Source of the DNA: Sphingomonadales bacterium UBA6171
Lineage (GTDB): Bacteria; Pseudomonadota; Alphaproteobacteria; Sphingomonadales; Sphingomonadaceae
DNA: 26,130 bases
NCBI GenBank assembly: GCA_002422985.1
Contig: DITZ01000109.1
Span: 1 to 26,130 of the forward strand
Reading direction: 5' to 3'
Shown: piece after piece, positions 7,095 through 15,043 of the stretch
Numbering within the stretch: position 1 is the first letter of the stretch
Layout: every line of letters starts with the position of its first letter
Notes under the pieces: model-generated
Seen by the model: only the letters and a program-made list of their open reading frames with translations
What the model was told of the DNA's origin: nothing
Database searches by the model: none
Translations under genes and position numbers: made by a program

Positions 7095-7693
7095 TGCTGC
7101 TCCATCCATTGTTCGATCCAGGGGGCGGCCTGCGCCCAGGTGTCAATCCGTGCATGGGCATCCGGCGCGGCCGGAATCAAGCCCCTGAGCGTGGCATCGG
7201 CCACCATATGCAGCCGGCCGACATGCGGGGCATGTTTCAGGGCGCTGCTGTGATGCGGCGGCAGATCATCGACGAACACGGCGGTGCGGCCTGCGGCCAG
7301 ATCGCGCACCATGCGGCCCTTTGGCCCGTCATTTGCGTGAACGGGCAGATCCAGGCCAAGGTCGCGCAGGTGCTGCACGCGAATATCGCGCCAGTTTTCC
7401 GGGATATTGGTGAGGACGACCAGATCCATCGAGCCGCGCAGGCGGGTGAGCGCCGCGACGGCGTCGGCGGCGGGCTGTTGCAGCCGCTGGCCCTCGGCGA
7501 AGAAGCCGTCGATGAGCGCGGGGAAATCTTCCGGCTGCACCAGTTCGCCGCTGCTGATGTGGCGCATATTGCCCATCAGCGCGAAACTGTCGAAGCGGAG
7601 CGACACGTTGCGCGCATCGTGCAGCCATTGCGCGAAGGGGCGGGCGAATTCCAGGATCACCTCGTCGCAATCGAGGATGAGGATCGGCTTCAC
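7091..7693 (-). CDS. HAD-superfamily hydrolase-like protein
   Basis: The 200-residue protein has the HAD phosphatase core. Motif I is LILDCDEVILEF (nucleophile Asp8, acid Asp10), motif II is LVVLTNIP (Thr95), motif III is likely Lys125 in NDGPKGRMV, and motif IV is AVFVDDLPPH (Asp142, Asp143). The region between motifs I and II is a helical cap. Substrate cannot be told from sequence. The start is a GTG at 7693 that overlaps the TGA of the DUF3572 gene, and the stop overlaps the ridA start, so it is the second gene of the operon. Confidence 0.85.
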   Translation of the reverse strand: MKPILILDCDEVILEFARPFAQWLHDARNVSLRFDSFALMGNMRHISSGELVQPEDFPALIDGFFAEGQRLQQPAADAVAALTRLRGSMDLVVLTNIPENWRDIRVQHLRDLGLDLPVHANDGPKGRMVRDLAAGRTAVFVDDLPPHHSSALKHAPHVGRLHMVADATLRGLIPAAPDAHARIDTWAQAAPWIEQWMEQQ

Positions 7694-7911
7694 AGCAGCT
7701 TTTCCGGCGGAATGGCCAGCGCTGTCGCCACGCGCAGCAGGTCGCGTTCGTTGCCGGCGAGGAAATCGCTGATGGCGAGCGTCATGTCCGGCTGGCCGGC
7801 GCGGGCGCGCAGCGTTGCGGCATCAAGGCCGGTCAGCGCCATGAAACGGTCGCGCAGATCATCCTCGCCGATGATGATGACAAGGGCCTGGAGGGCGGTG
7901 GTCGGGTCCAT
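7690..7911 (-). CDS. DUF3572 family small protein
   Basis: A 73-residue protein with the alphaproteobacterial DUF3572 pattern: ALQALVIIIGEDDLRDRFMALTG, LDAATLRARAGQPDM, ISDFLAGNERDLLRVATALAIPPEKLL. It looks all-helical and soluble. Function is unknown. It is the first gene of the minus-strand set DUF3572-HAD-RidA-GNAT and overlaps the HAD gene start by four bases. The 5' side holds the rpmG terminator, leaving only about 30 bp for a promoter, so the operon may depend on read-through from rpmG. Confidence 0.82.
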   Translation of the reverse strand: MDPTTALQALVIIIGEDDLRDRFMALTGLDAATLRARAGQPDMTLAISDFLAGNERDLLRVATALAIPPEKLL

Positions 7912-7942
7912 GTCATCCCCATAGAGGGGTTCCGGACATGCG

Positions 7943-7967
7943 AAAAGGCCCGGCGGGTGGCCGGGCC
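7943..7967 (-). terminator. Intrinsic terminator downstream of rpmG
   Basis: Read on the minus strand, GGCCCGGC-CACCC-GCCGGGCC forms an 8-bp GC stem (7947-7954 with 7960-7967) followed by TTTT (7943-7946). It lies about 110 bp after the rpmG stop and about 30 bp before the DUF3572 start. Confidence 0.8.
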
Positions 7968-7976
7968 ATGCAGCGT

Positions 7977-8056
7977 TTCAGGATGGTCGGGATTCAGGAT
8001 GGTCGGGTTTCAGGCCCGTCGCACTTCAGGCCCGCATGGTTTCAAGGCTGGCTGGC
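7977..8056. repeat. Degenerate 16-bp tandem repeat (five units) 3' of rpmG
   Basis: Units begin at 7977, 7993, 8009, 8025 and 8041, each starting TTCAGG or TTCAAG. The first two differ at one base, and later units diverge (TTCAGGCCCG...). The array lies between the rpmG stop and its terminator, so it would be in the rpmG 3' untranslated region. The rest of 7912-8077 holds no gene that I can support. Confidence 0.85.
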
Positions 8057-8077
8057 GCGACAATGCCGGCGGCCGGC

Positions 8078-8245
8078 TTATTTGATTTTGGCTTCCTTGA
8101 ATTCCACATGCTTGCGCACGACCGGGTCATATTTGCGGAAGCTCAGCTTCTCGGTCTTGGTGCGCGGGTTTTTCTTGGTGACATAATAATAGCCGGTGTC
8201 GGCCGTGCTCACCAGCTTGATCTTGACAACGGTTGGCTTGGCCAT
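8078..8245 (-). CDS. rpmG: 50S ribosomal protein L33
   Basis: The 55-residue product begins MAKPTVVKIKLVSTADTGYY and continues through YVTKKNPRTKTEKLSFRKYD to the ending HVEFKEAKIK. This is a full-length bacterial L33, part of the large ribosomal subunit near the E site. It contains no cysteine, so it is the zinc-free form. The ATG at 8245 is preceded by GAGGA at a suitable distance. It follows rnr on the same strand with an 84-bp gap that holds a probable promoter and a terminator-like hairpin. Confidence 0.96.
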   Translation of the reverse strand: MAKPTVVKIKLVSTADTGYYYVTKKNPRTKTEKLSFRKYDPVVRKHVEFKEAKIK

Positions 8246-8263
8246 GGCATCCTCGAAAACAGC

Positions 8264-8289
8264 AAAAGGGGCCGGCGAAGGGCCAGCCC
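8264..8289 (-). terminator. Terminator/attenuator-like hairpin between rnr and rpmG
   Basis: On the minus strand, GGGCTGGC-CCTTC-GCCGGCCC (8289 down to 8269, one G-T pair) is followed by CCTTTTGCTGTTTT. It would end the topA-rnr transcript. It also lies inside the probable rpmG leader, only about 20 bp before the rpmG start codon. Confidence 0.6.
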
Positions 8290-8304
8290 TGGAAAGAGGC
8301 GCGG

Positions 8305-8333
8305 CTTTAGGGCCGAATCGCGCGCAAAGTCAA
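8305..8333 (-). promoter_or_regulatory. Probable rpmG promoter overlapping the rnr stop codon
   Basis: Minus strand: TTGACT (8333-8328) and CTAAAG (8310-8305) separated by 17 bp. The -35 box is a good match and the -10 a weak one. The -35 overlaps the rnr TGA. Transcription would start near 8298, just ahead of the hairpin at 8289-8264. Confidence 0.45.
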
Positions 8334-10576
8334 GAGCGGCGGCCCCGGCGCACGCCCGGCGGCGGGCCACCGCGCCCCGGACCGCTCCGCCCCGGCCCGG
8401 CCTTGCCGTCGCGCTGGCCGTCGCGCTGGCCGTCACGGCGGAAACGCGGCCGGGCGCCCACGCCCGCCACGCCCGGAATGGAAAAGCGCAGCGAGCCGGT
8501 GACGGGTTCCGCATCCTCCAGCCGCAGTTCCAGCCGCTGGCCCACGGCATAGCGGGTGGCGGTCTCCACACCCTCCAGGAAGCGCCCGGCTTCGTCGAAG
8601 CGGAAACGCTCCTCGCCCAGCGCGCTGACGGGCACCAGCCCGTCGCCGCCGATGCCGTCCACGGTGGCGAAAAAGCCGAACGCCTGCACGCCGGAGATGC
8701 GCGCGCGCAAGATCTGCCCCACCTGCGCCGCCAGATGGCGGGCGACATAGCGGTCCAGCGTCTCGCGCTCGGCCTCCATCGCGCGCCGTTCGGTGAAGCT
8801 GATATGTTCGCCGATCGCGGCGAAGCGGCTGTCGGCACCATCCGGCAGCCCGCCTTCGCCCAGCTTACAGGCGCTTACCAGCGCGCGGTGCACGCAGATG
8901 TCGGCATAGCGGCGGATGGGCGAAGTGAAATGCGCGTAGCTGGCGAGCGACAGGCCGAAATGACCGGTGTTGCGCGGGGCATAATAGGCTTGGGTCTGCG
9001 CGCGCAGCACGGCTTCCATGATTTCCGGCAGTTCGGTGCGATCCGCCGACAGGGCGATCACCCGGTTGAAGGTGGCGGGCGTTATCACCTGCCCCAGCGC
9101 AAAGGGGATGCCCATGGTGGCGAGATAATCCTTGAGGCTGGAGAGTTTTTCCCGGCCCGGTGCCTCGTGACAGCGGTACATCACCGGGGCTTTCCCTGCC
9201 TCCAATGCTGCGGCGGCCGTCACATTGGCGGCGATCATCATATCCTCGATCAGCATATGCGCGTCCAGCCGCTCGCGCACCGCCACGCCCAGCACATCGC
9301 CCTTGTCGTCCAGCACCACGCGCCGTTCCGGCAGGTCCAGCGCCAGCGGCGCGCGTTTGGCGCGCGCGCGCTTCAGCGCACTCCAGCAGGCCCAGAGCGG
9401 CGCGAGCATATTGGCCCATATCGGGCCTTCGCCGGCGTCCGCCATGGCCTGTGCGGCCTCGTAGGCGAGATTTTCCGCGATGCGGACGCGGGCGCGGTGG
9501 AAGCTGTGCCGCCTGATGCTGCCATCGGCCGCCACGTCCATCACGCAGGCGAGCACGGCCTTGTCGGCGCCGGCCTTCAGGCTGCACGCGCCGGATGACA
9601 GGCTGTGCGGCAGCATCGGCACCACCTGATCGGGGAAATAGACGCTGTTGCCGCGATCAAAGGCGCTGCGGTCCAGCGCGCTGCCGGGGCGGACATAGGC
9701 GCTGACGTCGGCGATGGCGACGATGAGGCGGAAGCTGCCGTCGGCCAGCGCTTCGGCCCAGACGGCATCATCATGGTCGCGCGCATCCACCGGATCGATG
9801 CAGATGAAGGGGATGTGGGTCCAGTCCTGCCTTGCGCTCAACGGTGCGGTGCTGACGGCGACCGCTTCTTCCTCCACGCCATCGGGAAATTCGTCCGGAA
9901 TGCCCTTGGCGGCGATGGCGATGGCCGACAGGCTTTTGGCGTGCATCGGGCTGCCCAGCCGCTCCAGCACCACGGCATGGGTGCGCGCGCCGCTGCCCTT
10001 CAGCTCGGCGCGCACCAGTTCGCCCACGGGAACGTCGCTGGCATGGTGCAGCGGCCAGCGGCGGCGCTCGCGCTTGTCCACCGGCACCAGCATCAGCCCT
10101 TCGCGGGCATCCTGCTGCACCACGCCCATCAGCCTGGCATGGCCGCGCCCCAGCCGCTTGATGATGCTGCCCAGATATTTCGGATGCTCGCCCGAAATGC
10201 GGGTGAGGATGCGGTCGCCCGATTCCACCTTCACCGGCGGGCCGGCGCGTCCGCGCCCGCCGCCCGCCATGGCAATGGCGACGCGCGGCTTCGGGCCATC
10301 GGCGTCGTCCCACCGCTCCGGCTCTGCCACCACGCGGCTGCCCACCGCTTCCAGCACCACCAGCATCGCCACATGCGGCAGATGCCCGGCGCGGCTGAGC
10401 GACCGGCCGGGGCCGCCGGAAAGCAGGCCCTCCTCCTCCATCTCGCGCAGCAGCGCCTTCAGCGCGTCCCGCTCCTCGCCGTGCAGGCTGAAGGCGCGGG
10501 CAAGCTCCCGCTTGCCGACCGCGCCGGGTGTCTGCCGGATGAAGGCCAGGATGGCGTCGCGGTCGGGCAGGCTCAA
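8330..10576 (-). CDS. rnr: Ribonuclease R (3'-5' exoribonuclease, RNB family)
   Basis: RNase R degrades structured RNA from the 3' end and acts in mRNA and rRNA turnover. The 748-residue protein has an N-terminal winged-helix part (ILAFIRQTPGAVGKRELARAF), cold-shock domains (about 60-240) and the RNB catalytic domain with the metal-binding DPVDARDHDDAVWAE (261-275). YAHFTSPIRRYADICVHRAL and an S1 domain (about 620-690, LRARISGVQAFGFFATVDG) follow. The tail from about 705 is Arg/Gly rich and includes a DGQR tandem repeat (12-bp units at 8405-8428). The start is TTG at 10576, overlapping the topA TGA; no ATG occurs in frame until residue 46, inside the conserved domain. It is translationally coupled to topA. 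Confidence 0.95.
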   Translation of the reverse strand: MSLPDRDAILAFIRQTPGAVGKRELARAFSLHGEERDALKALLREMEEEGLLSGGPGRSLSRAGHLPHVAMLVVLEAVGSRVVAEPERWDDADGPKPRVAIAMAGGGRGRAGPPVKVESGDRILTRISGEHPKYLGSIIKRLGRGHARLMGVVQQDAREGLMLVPVDKRERRRWPLHHASDVPVGELVRAELKGSGARTHAVVLERLGSPMHAKSLSAIAIAAKGIPDEFPDGVEEEAVAVSTAPLSARQDWTHIPFICIDPVDARDHDDAVWAEALADGSFRLIVAIADVSAYVRPGSALDRSAFDRGNSVYFPDQVVPMLPHSLSSGACSLKAGADKAVLACVMDVAADGSIRRHSFHRARVRIAENLAYEAAQAMADAGEGPIWANMLAPLWACWSALKRARAKRAPLALDLPERRVVLDDKGDVLGVAVRERLDAHMLIEDMMIAANVTAAAALEAGKAPVMYRCHEAPGREKLSSLKDYLATMGIPFALGQVITPATFNRVIALSADRTELPEIMEAVLRAQTQAYYAPRNTGHFGLSLASYAHFTSPIRRYADICVHRALVSACKLGEGGLPDGADSRFAAIGEHISFTERRAMEAERETLDRYVARHLAAQVGQILRARISGVQAFGFFATVDGIGGDGLVPVSALGEERFRFDEAGRFLEGVETATRYAVGQRLELRLEDAEPVTGSLRFSIPGVAGVGARPRFRRDGQRDGQRDGKAGPGRSGPGRGGPPPGVRRGRRS

Positions 10577-13134
10577 AGGGCGGCCTTTTTGGCGGTTTTT
10601 TTGGCGGCCGGCTTTTCGGCCACCGCTTTCTTGGCCACCGCTTTCTTGGTTGGCGGCTTGTTCGCGGCCGGCTTCTTTGCGGCCTTCTTTTTGCCCTTCG
10701 CCGGGCCTTTGGCGGCCTTTTCCGCCAGCAGCACCAGCGCCTCATCCAGCGTCAGCGCGGCGGGGTCCACCGCCTTGGGAAGGGTCGCATTGACGCTGCC
10801 ATCGGTGACATAGGGGCCGAAGCGCCCGGCCATCACCTTCACCTCGGCACCATCCGGGTTCGCCCCCAGCATGGCGAGCGGCTCGACACTGGCGCGCGCG
10901 CGCCCGAATTTCGGCTCCGCAAGCTTCACGACCGCGGCATTCATGCCGATCCCGAACAGATCTTCGGCCTCCTTCAGATTGGCATATTTCCCGTCATGCA
11001 GCAGATAGGGGCCATAGCGGCCCAGATTGGCGACGATGGGCAGGCCGGTTTCCGGGTGTGGCCCCAACTCGCGCGGCAGGGTCAGCAGCATCAACGCGCG
11101 CTCCAGCCCGATCGGCTCGAACGTCTTGGGGATGGAGCTGCGCTTCTCGCCGGACTGGATATAGCGGCCGAAGCGCCCGCTTTTCACCTCCACGGGCAGG
11201 CCGGTGGCGGGGTCATCGCCCAGTGTCTGCGGGCCGGCATCCTCGCCTTCGCCGGCAAAGGCCCGGCGATATTTGCATTCCGGATAGTTGGAGCAGGAGA
11301 TGAACGGCCCGAAGCGGCCGACCCTGAGCGCCAGCCGGCCGCCATCGCAGGACGGGCAGGCGCGCGGGTCCACCCCGTCGCCGCGATCGGGGAACAGATG
11401 GGCGGCCAGATGCTCGTCCAGCGCCTTGTCCACATCCCAGGGCTTTTGTTCGAGCACATCGGCGGTGCGCGGCTGGAAATCCTCCCAGAAGGCGCGCAGC
11501 ACCTCCTGATATTCGCGTTCACCCGCGGAAATCCGGTCCAGATCCTCTTCCAGCCCGGCGGTGAAGCCATAATCGACATAGCGGGTGAAAAAGCGTTCGA
11601 GGAAGGCGGTCACGAGCCGGCCCTTATCCTCCGGGCGGAAGCGCTTCTGCTCCAGCCGCACATAGTCGCGCGCCTTCAGCACCTCGATGATGGAGGCATA
11701 GGTGGATGGCCGGCCGATGCCCAGCTCCTCCATCCGCTTCACCAGGCTGGCCTCTGAATAGCGCGGCGGCGGCTGGGTGAAATGCTGCGCCTTCAGCGCC
11801 TCTTTCAGCGCCGGCTGTTCGCCCGCCGCGAGCTTTGGCAGCCGTGCGCCATCCTCATCCTCGCTGTCGTCCGCGCCTTCGGCATAAAGCGCGAGGAAGC
11901 CCGCAAAGGCGATCACGGTGCCGGTGGCGCGCAGGCCGACGCTGCCGTCGGCCGACAGGAGATCGATCGCCGTGCGTTCCAGCCGGGCCGAGGCCATCTG
12001 GCTGGCGACCGCGCGCTTCCACACCAGATCATAGAGCCGCGCCTGTTCGCCGTCGAGGCCAAGCTGTTGCGCGCGCGCGGAAAAATTGGTGGGGCGGATG
12101 CCTTCATGCGCTTCCTGCGCATTTTTCGCCTTGGCGGAATATTTGCGCGGGGCGGCGGGCACATGATCGGCGCCGAACTGATCGGCGGCCACGGCGCGGG
12201 CGGCGGCAATCGCGCTGCCGTCCATCGAAACGCCGTCGGTGCGCATATAGCTGATGTGGCCGGACTCATAGAGCCGCTGCGCCACGTCCATCGCCGTTTT
12301 GGCACCCATGCCCAGTTTGCGCGCGGCCTCTTGTTGCAGGGTGGAGGTGGTGAAGGGCGGGGCGGGGTTGCGCACCGCGTCCTTCACCTCCACGGCGGCA
12401 ACCGTGAAGGCCGATTGCGCCACGCGGGCGCGGGCGGCTTCGGCCTGCGCTTCGGTTGCCAGCGCGAATTTGTCGAGCTTCCGGCCATCCAGCAGCGTCA
12501 GCCGGGCCGGGAAACCCACGCCGGCGGCGGTTTCCATGGCGGCATCCACCGTCCAATATTCGCGTGGCACGAAGGCCTCGATTTCGCGTTCGCGCTCCAC
12601 AATCAGCCGCAGGGAGACGGACTGCACCCGCCCGGCGCTTTTGGCGCCCGGCAGCTTGCGCCACAACACGGGGGAAAGGGTGAAGCCCACCAGATAATCC
12701 AGCGCCCGGCGCGCCAGATAGGCATCCACCAGCGCCTGATCGACCTGGCGGGGGGCCGCCATCGCGGCTTCCACGGCGTCTTTGGTGACCGCGTTGAAGG
12801 TGATGCGCGACAGGCCGCCGCCCGGCACCGCCTTTTTCGCTGTCAAAAGCTCCGCCAGGTGCCAGCTGATCGCCTCGCCCTCGCGGTCGGGGTCGGTCGC
12901 CAGAATCACCCGGTCCGCGCTTCTGGCGGCCGCGACGATGGCCTTCACCTGCTCGCGCGAGCGGCCGTCGGAGACTTCCCAGCGCATGGCAAAGCCATCG
13001 TCCGGGTCCACGCTGCCGTCTTTCGCCGGCAGATCGCGCACATGGCCATAGCTTGCGAGCACGCGCACGCCGGACCCGAGATATTTTTCGATCGTCTTCG
13101 CCTTGGCCGGCGATTCGACGATGACGAGATCCAT
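10573..13134 (-). CDS. topA: DNA topoisomerase I (type IA)
   Basis: TopA relaxes negative supercoils by cutting and resealing one strand through a tyrosine-DNA link. The 853-residue protein starts MDLVIVESPAKAKTIEKYLG and has the TOPRIM acidic motif DPDREGEAIS (81-90), PFTTSTLQQEA, and the active-site Tyr296 in SGHISYMRTDGVSM. One four-cysteine zinc ribbon (CPSCDG...CSNYPEC) is followed by several topo-C repeats (SGRFGRYIQSG, LGRYGPYLLHDGKY, AGRFGPYVTDG). The tail is Lys/Ala rich with a 15-bp tandem repeat (KKAVAKKAVA). The ATG at 13134 has GAAGGG six bases upstream. The frame is open up to 13320, but that stretch is a repeat array plus dprA sequence and is unlikely to be translated as TopA. 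Confidence 0.97.
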   Translation of the reverse strand: MDLVIVESPAKAKTIEKYLGSGVRVLASYGHVRDLPAKDGSVDPDDGFAMRWEVSDGRSREQVKAIVAAARSADRVILATDPDREGEAISWHLAELLTAKKAVPGGGLSRITFNAVTKDAVEAAMAAPRQVDQALVDAYLARRALDYLVGFTLSPVLWRKLPGAKSAGRVQSVSLRLIVEREREIEAFVPREYWTVDAAMETAAGVGFPARLTLLDGRKLDKFALATEAQAEAARARVAQSAFTVAAVEVKDAVRNPAPPFTTSTLQQEAARKLGMGAKTAMDVAQRLYESGHISYMRTDGVSMDGSAIAAARAVAADQFGADHVPAAPRKYSAKAKNAQEAHEGIRPTNFSARAQQLGLDGEQARLYDLVWKRAVASQMASARLERTAIDLLSADGSVGLRATGTVIAFAGFLALYAEGADDSEDEDGARLPKLAAGEQPALKEALKAQHFTQPPPRYSEASLVKRMEELGIGRPSTYASIIEVLKARDYVRLEQKRFRPEDKGRLVTAFLERFFTRYVDYGFTAGLEEDLDRISAGEREYQEVLRAFWEDFQPRTADVLEQKPWDVDKALDEHLAAHLFPDRGDGVDPRACPSCDGGRLALRVGRFGPFISCSNYPECKYRRAFAGEGEDAGPQTLGDDPATGLPVEVKSGRFGRYIQSGEKRSSIPKTFEPIGLERALMLLTLPRELGPHPETGLPIVANLGRYGPYLLHDGKYANLKEAEDLFGIGMNAAVVKLAEPKFGRARASVEPLAMLGANPDGAEVKVMAGRFGPYVTDGSVNATLPKAVDPAALTLDEALVLLAEKAAKGPAKGKKKAAKKPAANKPPTKKAVAKKAVAEKPAAKKTAKKAAL

Positions 13135-13144
13135 GTTCAGCCCT

Positions 13145-13252
13145 TCATTTGTGGCGGCTCCTGCCGCCTGGTCATTTGTGGCGGCTCCTGCCGCCCGGTC
13201 ATTTGCAGCGGCCCATGCCGCCTGGTCATTTGTGGCGGCCTTTGCCGCCTGG
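13145..13252. repeat. Four 27-bp tandem repeats, each a hairpin, in the topA leader
   Basis: Units begin at 13145, 13172, 13199 and 13226 with period 27. Each holds GGCGGC-N4-GCCGCC (one base changed in unit 3), while the four-base loop differs between units (TCCT, TCCT, CCAT, CTTT). The array fills the gap between the dprA stop (13256) and the topA ribosome-binding site (13141-13146). There is no T-run, so the hairpins are not standard terminators. Confidence 0.93.
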
Positions 13253-13255
13253 TGA

Positions 13256-14329
13256 TTACGCCCGCGAGACACGCCCGCCCGCGTGACGCGCGATTCTGCC
13301 ATCCAGTTCCATGTCCGCAAGCATGGACATCACCATCGCGGCGGAAAGGCCCGACTGGCGCACCAGCTCGTCAACTGCAACCGGTGCGCCCAGCAGTTCG
13401 AACAGCATCAGATCATTGGCCGGGGTGTCGGGCAGCAGCGGCAGCACCGGTTCGCGCAGCGGCGCGGCGACGGGAAGGCTGGCGAAGGGGCGGAGCACGG
13501 CGAGCACATCGGCGGCATTTTCCACCAGCGCCGCGCCGTCGCGCAGCAGCCGGTTGCCGCCATGGCTGCGCGGATCGGCCGGGTGGCCGGGCACGGCCAT
13601 CACCTCGCGGCCATAGTCTCCGGCCAGACGCGCGGAAATCAGGCTGCCGGAACCGGCGGCGGCCTCCACCACCAGCACGCCTTCGGCCAGACCCACGATC
13701 AGCCGGTTGCGGCGCGGGAAATGCCGGGCCTGCGGCTCGATGCCGGGCGGCTGTTCGGCCAGCAGCAGCCCGGTTTCGCCCACCGCCTGCTGCAAGGCGT
13801 GATTTTCCGGCGGATAGGCGATGTCGATGCCGCCGGCGATGCAGGCGATCGTGCCGCTGGGCAGTGCGCCTTCATGCGCTGCCGCATCGATGCCGCGCGC
13901 CATGCCCGATACGATGACAAAGCCCGCCGCGCCCAGATCCTGCGCGATGCCGCGCGCCAGCGTGCGCCCCGCGGCGCTGGCATTGCGCGCGCCGACCATG
14001 GCGACCATCGGCCGGCCCGCCAGCGCCATGTCGCCCTTCACGATCAGCACCGGTGGCGCATCCGGCGTTGCGGCCAGCTGGGCGGGATAGGCCGCTTGCG
14101 CCAGGTGCAGGTGCCGCGCGCCAAGGGCGGCCACCTGCTCCATCTCGGCCTCGGCCGCGTCGCGGGGGAAAGGGGTCAGCGCCGCGCTGTTCCGGCGGGC
14201 GATGTCGGGCAGGGCCTCCACGGCGGCGGCGGCGCTGCCAAAGCGGCGCAACAGGTGGCGGAAGCCCACCGGGCCGACCGAATCGGTGCGGATAAGGCGC
14301 AGCGCCGCCAGCTGTTCGGCGGGCGTCAT
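13256..14329 (-). CDS. dprA: DNA-processing protein DprA
   Basis: DprA binds incoming single-stranded DNA during natural transformation and loads RecA. It is also conserved in bacteria not known to be competent. The 357-residue protein has an N-terminal SAM-like part (LRLIRTDSVGPVGFRHLLRRFGS), the Rossmann-fold core (about 86-290) with VAMVGARNASAAG, IVSGMARGIDAAAH (139-152), GGIDIAYPPEN, FPRRNRLIVGLAEGVLVVEA and GSGSLISARLA, then a C-terminal winged-helix domain (about 300-357). The ATG at 14329 overlaps the plsY TGA; the longer open frame 5' of it runs through plsY and is ignored. The stop is followed by the topA leader repeats. Confidence 0.95.
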   Translation of the reverse strand: MTPAEQLAALRLIRTDSVGPVGFRHLLRRFGSAAAAVEALPDIARRNSAALTPFPRDAAEAEMEQVAALGARHLHLAQAAYPAQLAATPDAPPVLIVKGDMALAGRPMVAMVGARNASAAGRTLARGIAQDLGAAGFVIVSGMARGIDAAAHEGALPSGTIACIAGGIDIAYPPENHALQQAVGETGLLLAEQPPGIEPQARHFPRRNRLIVGLAEGVLVVEAAAGSGSLISARLAGDYGREVMAVPGHPADPRSHGGNRLLRDGAALVENAADVLAVLRPFASLPVAAPLREPVLPLLPDTPANDLMLFELLGAPVAVDELVRQSGLSAAMVMSMLADMELDGRIARHAGGRVSRA

Positions 14330-14922
14330 GCGTCGCCGCCCGACCGGCCGATGCGCGGTTCCGTCCCGGCGCGCAGCCGGGCGATATTGGCGCGGTGCGT
14401 CCATAATATCCAGATCGCCAGCAGCGCAACCATGGCCGAAGCCGGCACAAACCCCAGAAAATACAGGGTGATGGCGGATGCAAAGCCCGCCGCCATGCCA
14501 CCGGCCGACGAGATGCGCGTGATGAGCGCCACGCCCGCCCAGGCCAGCGCAAAGCCAAGGCCGGCCCACCAGCTGAAGGCGGCCGATATGCCCAGCAGCG
14601 TCGCCACGCCCTTGCCGCCCCGGAACTTCAGCCAGACGGGGTGCAGATGGCCGGCAAAGGCACCGGCCGCCGCCAGCAGCGGGGCATATGCCGGCCCATG
14701 GCGCGCGGCCAGCCACACGGCAAGGAAGCCCTTGCCCGCATCCAGCAGCAGCGTGGCGGCGGCCACGCCCTTGCGGCCGGTGCGCAGCACATTGGTGGCA
14801 CCGATATTGCCCGATCCGATGGCGCGCACGTCGCCGCCTCCGCTGGCGAAGGTGAGGATCAGGCCGAACGGTATGCTGCCGAGAAGATAGCCGGCAGCGA
14901 GCCACAGGAGCAGCGTCGTCAT
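14326..14922 (-). CDS. plsY: Glycerol-3-phosphate acyltransferase PlsY
   Basis: PlsY is an integral membrane enzyme that transfers an acyl group from acyl-phosphate to glycerol-3-phosphate, the first step of phospholipid synthesis. The 198 residues show all three conserved cytoplasmic motifs: GSIPFG with GSGNIGATNVLR (motif 1), GHLHPVWLKFRGGKGVAT (motif 2) and WTHRANIARLRAGTEPRIG (motif 3), separated by hydrophobic membrane segments. Length is normal. It is the first gene of the minus-strand plsY-dprA-topA-rnr operon. The 121-bp gap to the divergent pirin gene should contain its promoter, though I find no convincing boxes there. Confidence 0.96.
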   Translation of the reverse strand: MTTLLLWLAAGYLLGSIPFGLILTFASGGGDVRAIGSGNIGATNVLRTGRKGVAAATLLLDAGKGFLAVWLAARHGPAYAPLLAAAGAFAGHLHPVWLKFRGGKGVATLLGISAAFSWWAGLGFALAWAGVALITRISSAGGMAAGFASAITLYFLGFVPASAMVALLAIWILWTHRANIARLRAGTEPRIGRSGGDA

Positions 14923-15043
14923 GCGCGCGAGGCTAGCCGCGCTTGCCGTGGCGTCAATGCCCCCCGTTCAATTGCCTGTCATGTCTTGGACTTCGGGCGC
15001 CACTATGCTTTGCTGGCCACCCGCCGCTGCCAGAAAGTGCCCG

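Noticed and set aside
7977..8056. CRISPR-like array in the 16-bp repeats after rpmG
   Set aside because: Units are directly adjacent with no spacers and are too short.
13135..13320. N-terminal extension of TopA through the 27-bp repeats
   Set aside because: The TopA family starts at MDLVIVESPAK with a good ribosome-binding site at 13141-13146. The extension is only repeat (ATNDQAAGA-type) plus overlap with dprA, and the 27-bp period keeps the frame by chance.
14923..15043. Promoter boxes in the plsY/pirin divergent gap (TTGCCT, TTGGAC, TATGCT)
   Set aside because: The available pairs have spacers of 12 or 26 bp, outside the usual range.
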